A stretch of 64,000 nucleotides of DNA, from NCBI GenBank assembly GCA_008921705.1, contig VFFE01006702.1, forward strand, positions 124,001 through 188,000, read 5' to 3'. Below are positions 58,701 to 64,000 of the stretch, piece after piece. Every line of letters begins with the position of its first letter. Position 1 is the first letter of the stretch. The notes beneath the pieces are model-generated. The model was given only the letters and a program-made list of their open reading frames with translations, made no database searches and was not told the origin of the DNA. The DNA comes from Burhinus oedicnemus (Eukaryota; Chordata; Aves; Charadriiformes; Burhinidae). A program made the position numbers and the translations under genes.

Positions 58701-61700
58701 AAAAAAAAGACCAAATAAAAATTGTAATGAAAACAGTTAATAGTGCAGGATTCATGTATCACAATTTTAGTCATGTGCCACATCTCAGTGAGTTATTCTG
58801 TGCTCATTTTACAATCAGTGAGGGTCATATTGCAACCAACCACTTTTAGGGGACTTGCTTTAAAATGATGTGTGTGATACTCTAGACTTTAGGAACTGCA
58901 CAATGCAGTACGACCAGTGCAGATGTAAATGTCCCACCACTACTGTTCAGAACAGTCATGCAGTATCATGATGAATATAAGCTTTTATTCTTACTACTTT
59001 GAAGAGACACAGCCTTTATTGTCAAGTATTTCACAGTGAACAACACTACTCAATCAAAAGTCTACTTAAAAATACACATTTACCTGTATTCATTTGTGTA
59101 GTCAAAATCTTGTTTGTTATGAGTTGGTTTTAGGAAGTTGCATTCAATAATCCCAACTACACCAACACCCATGTTGTTCGCCTGTAAGAAATTAATGTCC
59201 ATCAGGAGAAACAACATATATTCTGTGCTAATACTGCAAGAGTTTGTCAGAGGTAATTATAAGCTACACATACTAGGTAAAACCAATTTTCTGGCTTACA
59301 ACTGCTCTCCAAAAAGAAACTCTTGACATAAACCCCCTAAATAAAAAAATCCTCTGTTCCACACCTCTTTTTGTCCCGAAAGATATGCTCAGGCCCATAT
59401 TTTTTGCATAAAGCTTACTTTCAGAAACAAACATTAGAACAACTGCATACAATTTAATAAATTTTTTTAACTGCTGCACAAACTGAAAAAGGTGGTTTTA
59501 TAAAAGATACATCAATATCCTAGTTTCCATCTGTATTCTTTTTTAAAAAGCAGTGTTTGAGTGAAAGTGATTTCTAAAGATGTTAAAATATTTTTGAGCT
59601 TTAGTTTCTTACCTTTAACTGACAGCCAACTCTTTCGTAAGCTTTGATGAGTCTGTTTTTATGGTACATCATTATTCCATAATGATCTTTGTTTCTGCAG
59701 TTAAATCCAAAAGTAATTCTTACTGTTTTAGCCTTTTACCAGGTATTAAGGAAAAATCTGGTTAATCTCATGTAACATGAAAATACAGTTACTTTGAGTG
59801 TTCATTCTAAACTGGGTCCTGGAATTTTCTTTTTTTATATTGAGATAATTCCTTCAGTATGTTTTCTGCACAAAAAAAAAAAGAAAAATTACATGGGTGT
59901 AACTGTAACATACCCAGCAGAATCCAGACAGCTTACACAAGAAGTCACAATGTTAAATTCTGTGTGCAATGATGTAAATATTAGCAAAGGATACATTCAA
60001 AAATTTTGGCCTGTATATATCGCGTTCAATGAAGGCAAGGCTTTTGGAAACCAGCTGTGTTTTCACTTTTTGTCCTCGCAGAATAATCTGCATTGTTGGC
60101 TTCAGATACAAAATACTGCAATAAGCCTACAAAACATATAATAACTCCTGTTATTAGAAAACCCCAGAACATCAAGATATGAATATTTTACAATACACAT
60201 TATGTTTAGGAAGACAAACTCAAGTTTTAATTAAGTTTTATGAAATGCATTTTTTCCAACTTGAATCTAGAAACATAGGAAATGCAAGTGTGCATAATGA
60301 GCATACATATATCACTAATTAAAAGAAAAGCAACTGAAGGACAACTTTTATGAATATTACAAGGTAACCAGGTGTCTGAAGATGCAGTTTTACCAGTAAG
60401 AGCTCTCAAACACACAAGCCTCTCTTTTCTTATCTCCTATTGAGAGCATAAAAATTCTACTACAAACTTTAAAATAACAAAAGCAAGTGTGTTAACTTTG
60501 TTCCGAACAACTGTGTATTCTCAGAGCTTGATAATAGCTCTGCGATCTTCTTATAAATGTGCAGATCTATGAACTTTAATTTGCATTTCATTTATTATTA
60601 TATTTACAACTTCTAATAATTGAAATGGATATAGGACTTCAGCGAGTCTTAGAATAACTGAAGGTTTTAGTTCAACTGGAATAATAGTTCTGAACAGTAT
60701 CCACAAGAAGTGCCCAGAACACTTAGTAATTTCGGATGCACTTCCTTATTAAAAAAAAAAAAAAAAAAAAAGCCTTCAAAGCCTATAAATCAATAGTGGA
60801 GACAACGGTCATAACAATTTGCTTACAGAAAAGCCTTGTCCCTGTCTGCATGCATGTATTCAAATAACGGAGCTGCTTCTCAATTCCTTTACCTCTTTTT
60901 GAAACCTAGAAATGACACATTGCCAACTAAACCCTATCTGTTTTTAAAGATCCACACGGCATAGCATCAATACTATATGCATGTATACCTGCACTACAAT
61001 GGAATGTTTACTCTGCTGACAACCAGACACGCCCCTATTTAATTTCTGAAGCTACTGTTTGCATTTCCTTCTTGCTCCTTATTGGACAATGATGGCAACA
61101 TTTAACAGCAAGAATTATTTGCAAGACAACATAAAACGCAGTCATCTTCTTCTAAATAAACAGCAAATGTTTACACAAGTTCACAAATACATTCCACCTT
61201 CAGTTTTCAAAATGAATGTTGACATATTGCCCTAACATTTAAATTCTGACATTCATCCTCCCCCTGCAATCAACACTTCTGTAGTATATTACATTACATT
61301 AAAACAAAACCAGACACCCTCCAGCTTCCAAAAGTAAACAAACAAATAAATTTTTAAAAGTGCTATACATACGCGTAGCGAGTAGTCACTTTCTGGAACA
61401 ATCTGATCCAGCCTCTCTTGTTTTTTATATCCTCTTTTGCCTGTTTCATCTAAGTCTTCCGGAATTCTGATGTCATATTTATCCTTGTCAAAGTCAAACT
61501 CTGTTTTTTCATTTTTATCTCTACAAAATAAGATTAAAAAATACACTAATTATGGGGTGGGGTGGTGGAGCCAACACAAGACAAGATACTGTGGTGGATC
61601 CAGTAGGTATCACAAAGATGTAAGAGAAAAGGAATTCCTTTGAGCCATGGTGGTTTTCCTCACAAATTTTCTAAAATTCACATAAACAAAGTTTACCAGT

Positions 61701-63939
61701 TCCTTTCTGATATCCAAGGAATACAACAGAAGTGATAGAATTCATGAGTATCTCACTTGCTAAACAGTCACACTTCAAAAGTAAAAGCAGTCAGTATCAG
61801 CTTTAAACTCTGGATGGACCCAGACACATGCATTCCTTCTAAATGCAAAATTTCTGAGCACTACAAATTGCCTTCCTAAGATTTTTAATGCTGCAAAAGT
61901 GACACTCACCACAGCTTTTCAACTCAATAATTATCATAATTTCTTATTGCATCTCTCACCAGATGTATAGGCTGTACTTAGTTGCAGATGTATACCCTGC
62001 AGTATACTGGCAGTACCTTTACGCAACATTAAGATATATCATAGTTGGCACAAATCAGCATAGAATAAATACCAGGTTGGAAGAGACCTCAAGGATCACC
62101 TGGTCTGACCTTTCTTGGCAAAAGCACAGTCTAGACAAGGTGGTCCAGCACCCTGTCCAGCTCAATCTTAAGTGTCCAATGTTGGGGAATCCACCACTTC
62201 CTGGGGAGAATATTCCAGTGGCTGATTGTTCTTACTGTGAAAATATCTTCCTTTTGTGTCCAATCAAAATCTCCCCAGGAGTAACTTGTACCCACTAGCC
62301 TTTGTCTTTCTCCAGAAAAAACTCTTTTAATACTGAAACAGCTCTGTTTGTTTTTTTTTTTTTTTAAAGTAATTCAACTCCCACATCTTAGAAACAACAT
62401 GAAGCCCCACAAAAGTGTTCTTTCACACAACTTCCCGTGAATATACTCCAAAATTCAGAACATGAAAGTTATCCTGCCTAGTCAGAGTTCAATGCATTTT
62501 CTTTTGTTCAAGCAGTGAAGTGAGGCACATTCCTAAATATGTTTAGCCTAAAAATAAAATGAAGTCTACCTGGGCAATGCAGATTAATTTCTGAAGTGTA
62601 AAGGAGGTGAAGTTTTTCTTATGGAGCAGGTGGCAAGGGGAAACAACCAGAATTAGTAATACATTTGTTACCTCCAGCTTTCTTGTATTAAAATCTCCTA
62701 AGCTAAAAGTGATTCAGGGCTCTAATACTCACAAGATATTAATGAAATAAAAAAATCCCCAAACTTTTCACCTGCTACAGTTGACTGAGATCTTTTTTGT
62801 CCTGTAACGTCAAATCTATAGTCATCCAGGTATGGTTTCTTGCCCCCCTCCCCCCCCTCCCTTTTATTGATGGACAACAATAAAGGTAAGAAATTGAAAA
62901 ACAAGCTAGTTTCTGGCCAAATCCACAGGATTGAAACAGTTCAAAATTGCTTCCTATGGATACCTTGTTATTGCATGTATTTAAAACTACAGCAAGCTAA
63001 ACACTTAATAACATAGTACAAGATAGTATCTTCCCAACCAATTAGTGCCATCACAGTTAAAAGCCTGCTAAAGCTTTTCTGAAAAGACCATCAGACAGGT
63101 TCCCTGCTAATAAGGCAACAGCAAAGGTGTGAAGAAAAAGGAAAGAAGATGGGAAGTGATGACACCCATGGGCAACTGCTACAGCGACAGCTGTTTAAGA
63201 AAAAAAAAAAAAAGGCAACAAGTCAGTCAAAGCTAGAAAAGGCTGGAAATCTATATTGCCACAAACAATCCCACAGAGGCAATTAGATAAGTAAGATAAA
63301 TACACACAACTGTATTTATCATAAAATAAATAGAAATCCAAGTAAATAAAGTTAAGAAGTTTAGAAAGGTCTAGATCCCTATAGAAGGATACTGCTGACT
63401 CCAAACTTAAAAAGCCAGTAATACTCGCCTGTACATACAAATATTTTTGTTTGGATTTTTGCATTCATAATTTCATAGGTCTGAAACAACATATTTATAA
63501 TTCATCTATTTCAATTTTCCTTCTGGCAAAAGCAACATTATCTTATCAAAGGAAAACATGAAGTCCTTTACATTCTCCTTCCTTCTGAGTTGTTACTTGA
63601 GATATTAGCAACACTTTTCATGCAACATTACAGCCCTTCAATCATGTGAGTTTGATTCTAGTTTCCAAGTTACAGCTCACTGCCCACAGTCTTCTGGAAT
63701 TATTCTAAACAAAAAAAACCCAAACCCTTGTATGTTTGCACACACTGAAAGATAACATGAACTAAATGAGACATAAGAGACTGGACTCCATCTTACCTTC
63801 TAAGATTCCAAATGATAATTCTTGTTCCTTTTTTCCCTATTATAGCATCTAGCTCTGCCAGTAATTTCTCCTCAGTAGAAAATAAAGAATGTGTTAAGAT
63901 GGCCTTCAGGCTGTTTTTGGATTCTGTTGGATCACTTAT
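46563..63939 (-). CDS. MORC3: MORC3, MORC family CW-type zinc finger 3; 3' part of gene (13 exons), 5' end off the window
   Basis: MORC3 is a nuclear GHKL-type ATPase that dimerises on ATP, reads H3K4 methylation through its CW zinc finger and associates with PML bodies in a SUMO-dependent way. Thirteen exons join in phase to 774 codons plus stop; about 156 N-terminal residues, including the ATP-binding motifs, lie beyond position 64000. In order, the visible protein has the end of the ATPase/S5 region ([77 protein letters not shown]); the CW finger at visible residues about 256-295 ([19 protein letters not shown]); a divergent linker; a poly-Asp stretch followed by the SUMO-interacting motif VIILEE; a long coiled coil; and the conserved C-terminal helix ending MHEISST. 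The estimated full length, about 930, agrees with human (939). The intron after visible exon 3 looks U12-type. Confidence 0.96.
47545..49345 (-). mobile_element. Old, degraded CR1 LINE copy in MORC3 last intron
   Basis: Plus-strand reading matches the reverse complement of CR1 through its length. The 3' end is at about 47545 (GGGATCTCTGGAAATCATCC). The middle (about 48400-48800) matches the [13 protein letters not shown] region, with phrases such as CATGCTGAAAGCTTTGCTAA. The more 5' ORF region lies near 48.8-49.3 kb. It has many stops and indels. The right boundary is approximate. Divergence is clearly higher than in the 40-43 kb copies. Confidence 0.75.
49933..50096 (-). CDS. MORC3: MORC3 visible exon 12
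   Basis: Encodes [20 protein letters not shown] to [12 protein letters not shown], the end of the coiled coil. The acceptor is TTGCCAG and the donor GTATAA. It leaves in phase 2. Confidence 0.95.
50593..51424 (-). CDS. MORC3: MORC3 visible exon 11 (large exon: SIM and coiled coil)
   Basis: The 832-nt exon starts [18 protein letters not shown]. It then has an acidic stretch of six Asp plus Glu-Asp leading into VIILEE (SUMO-interacting motif), a Glu/Lys-rich linker with [20 protein letters not shown] sequence, and a heptad-rich coiled coil to [20 protein letters not shown]. The acceptor is GCTTCTCAG and the donor GTACGT. It leaves in phase 0. Confidence 0.96.
52015..52202 (-). CDS. MORC3: MORC3 visible exon 10
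   Basis: Encodes [19 protein letters not shown] to SSPHSDSDN, a low-conservation disordered linker. The acceptor is TTCTAG and the donor GTTAGT. Phase fits the flanking exons. Little of it aligns with the human protein as I remember it. Confidence 0.88.
53475..53517 (-). CDS. MORC3: MORC3 visible exon 9 (43-nt micro-exon)
   Basis: Encodes [14 protein letters not shown], a basic helix. The acceptor is CTGTGCAG and the donor GTAACT. Only 43 nt long, found by phase (enters phase 2, leaves phase 0). Confidence 0.85.
54324..54398 (-). CDS. MORC3: MORC3 visible exon 8 (fourth CW cysteine)
   Basis: Encodes [20 protein letters not shown] and TYKK. It carries the last CW cysteine, so the zinc finger is split across two exons. 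The acceptor pyrimidine tract includes a C-run (the run of 10 G on plus at 54411-54420). Confidence 0.94.
54516..54638 (-). CDS. MORC3: MORC3 visible exon 7 (CW zinc finger, first three cysteines)
   Basis: Encodes [20 protein letters not shown] and [14 protein letters not shown]. It carries three of the four zinc-binding cysteines (CxxC and WYC) and the Trp residues that form the H3K4me-binding cage. The donor is GTAAAA. Confidence 0.96.
54749..54853 (-). CDS. MORC3: MORC3 visible exon 6
   Basis: Encodes [20 protein letters not shown] and [12 protein letters not shown], the helical end of the ATPase module. The acceptor is CTTTTTAG and the donor GTGAGT. The intron before it (54854-59083) contains the LTR-like element. 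Confidence 0.94.
56662..58188 (+). mobile_element. LTR-like endogenous retroviral element in MORC3 intron
   Basis: The element has short inverted termini TGTTAGG (56662-56668) and CCTAACA (58182-58188), a TATA-like TATAAAAGG at 57132-57140, and no coding domains. The left part contains a roughly 150-bp duplication (AAACCTGGTCAGTC at 56771 and 56921). The right part contains diverged repeats spaced about 151 bp (TTTGCTGGCAAAC at 57624 and TTTGCTAGCAAAC at 57775). This layout suits an LTR with U3 enhancer repeats. No clean target-site duplication is visible, so the ends are uncertain, and a non-LTR repeat is possible. Confidence 0.5.
57061..57100. repeat. 20-bp tandem duplication
   Basis: ATGTGGAAGGCAGAGCAGG occurs at 57061-57079 and again at 57081-57099, one base apart, inside the LTR-like element about 50 bp before its TATA-like box. 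Confidence 0.95.
59084..59181 (-). CDS. MORC3: MORC3 visible exon 5
   Basis: Encodes [19 protein letters not shown] and [13 protein letters not shown], visible residues 182-214, virtually identical to human. The acceptor is TTCTTACAG and the donor GTAAAT. It leaves in phase 2. Confidence 0.95.
59613..59732 (-). CDS. MORC3: MORC3 visible exon 4
   Basis: Encodes [19 protein letters not shown] and [19 protein letters not shown], 40 codons, phase 0 at both ends. It forms part of the S5-fold transducer region. The acceptor belongs to the putative U12 intron; the donor is GTAAGA. The leading Ala seems to be one residue more than human. Confidence 0.93.
59733..59994 (-). other. MORC3: Putative U12-type (minor spliceosome) intron of MORC3
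   Basis: This 262-nt intron has the donor GTATCCTTTG and, 13 nt before its terminal AG, the branch-like element TTCCTTAAT (minus strand, 59745-59753). The acceptor TAAAAG has no polypyrimidine tract. Each of these is diagnostic of U12-type GT-AG introns. Neighbouring MORC3 introns have ordinary U2 donors. Confidence 0.8.
59995..60126 (-). CDS. MORC3: MORC3 visible exon 3
   Basis: Encodes [20 protein letters not shown] to [10 protein letters not shown], exactly 44 codons. The acceptor is GTTTTGTAG. The donor is GTATCCTTTG, the U12 consensus rather than a U2-type site. Confidence 0.95.
60751..60771. repeat. Poly-A run (21 A)
   Basis: Homopolymer in a MORC3 intron. Confidence 0.95.
61373..61520 (-). 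CDS. MORC3: MORC3 visible exon 2
   Basis: Encodes [19 protein letters not shown] to PESDYSLR. The acceptor is ATTTTGTAG and the donor GTATGT. It ends in phase 0. TGKRGYKK is one residue shorter than the human ITGKKGYKK. Confidence 0.95.
62058..62330 (-). mobile_element. CR1 LINE 3' end fragment in MORC3 intron
   Basis: Plus strand reads AGGTTGGAAGAGACCTCAAGG, then CACCTGGTCTGACC and further CR1 3' sequence (CCACCACTTCCTGGGGAGAA, CAGTGGCTGATTGTTCTTAC), the reverse complement of the CR1 C-terminal coding/3' tail. Moderately diverged. Confidence 0.85.
63797..63939 (-). CDS. MORC3: MORC3 visible exon 1 (most 5' exon in window)
   Basis: Encodes [20 protein letters not shown] and [20 protein letters not shown], visible residues 1-48. 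The acceptor is TACGACAG and the donor GTAAGA. It corresponds to human [20 protein letters not shown] near residue 157. Confidence 0.93.
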
Positions 63940-64000
63940 CTGTCGTAAGCATTATGTTAAGGTGAGTAACTTTGAATGAAGTAAGCTTTCAGCAGGTGAG

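Noticed and set aside
1..64000. tRNA, rRNA, snoRNA or CRISPR-like arrays
   Set aside because: No convincing box motifs, cloverleaf sequences or regularly spaced identical repeats were seen; CRISPR is not expected in a bird genome.

Overview
The window is bird nuclear DNA. It carries CR1 LINE fragments on both strands, solo-LTR-type endogenous retroviral DNA, compact introns and a GC-rich CpG-island promoter, and it holds two recognisable vertebrate genes in conserved order on the minus strand: MORC3, then CHAF1B. The same pair lies next to each other on human chromosome 21q22. The LTR family in CHAF1B intron 1 resembles elements common in neoavian birds, so a neoavian host is likely; that is inference.

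Layout, left to right. 1-20.4 kb is intergenic sequence downstream of CHAF1B. I recognise no gene in it, only CR1 3' tails, simple repeats and one long, probably spurious ORF. 21.2-39.2 kb is CHAF1B (CAF-1 p60), minus strand, with 13 coding exons that join in frame to 572 codons plus stop. Its promoter is the CpG island at about 39.45-40.3 kb, which contains a 20-N assembly gap and two E2F-like sites. 40.5-43.05 kb holds two CR1 elements in opposite orientation, one of them internally rearranged. 44.2-46.56 kb is the probable MORC3 3' UTR. 46.56-63.94 kb is MORC3, minus strand: 13 exons, 774 codons plus stop. Its 5' exons, encoding most of the GHKL ATPase domain, lie beyond the right edge. MORC3 introns hold an old 1.8-kb CR1 copy, a 1.5-kb LTR-like element with internal tandem repeats, and a short CR1 fragment.

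Both genes act in chromatin. CHAF1B is the WD40 subunit of chromatin assembly factor 1, which deposits H3-H4 behind the replication fork. MORC3 is a nuclear GHKL ATPase with a CW zinc finger and a SUMO-interacting motif. They are transcribed in the same direction, with about 7.4 kb between the MORC3 stop and the CHAF1B ATG.

The observations most worth checking are: (1) an unannotated, exactly 96-nt, phase-preserving, stop-free candidate cassette exon in CHAF1B intron 4; (2) a MORC3 intron with U12-type (minor spliceosome) donor and branch-point sequences; (3) a CR1 copy whose segments are out of order, with a 12-bp repeat at one junction; (4) an LTR-like element in a MORC3 intron built from about 150-bp repeats. 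I found no wholly new multi-gene system. Exon coordinates were assigned by eye from splice sites, reading phase and remembered family sequence; no search was run.
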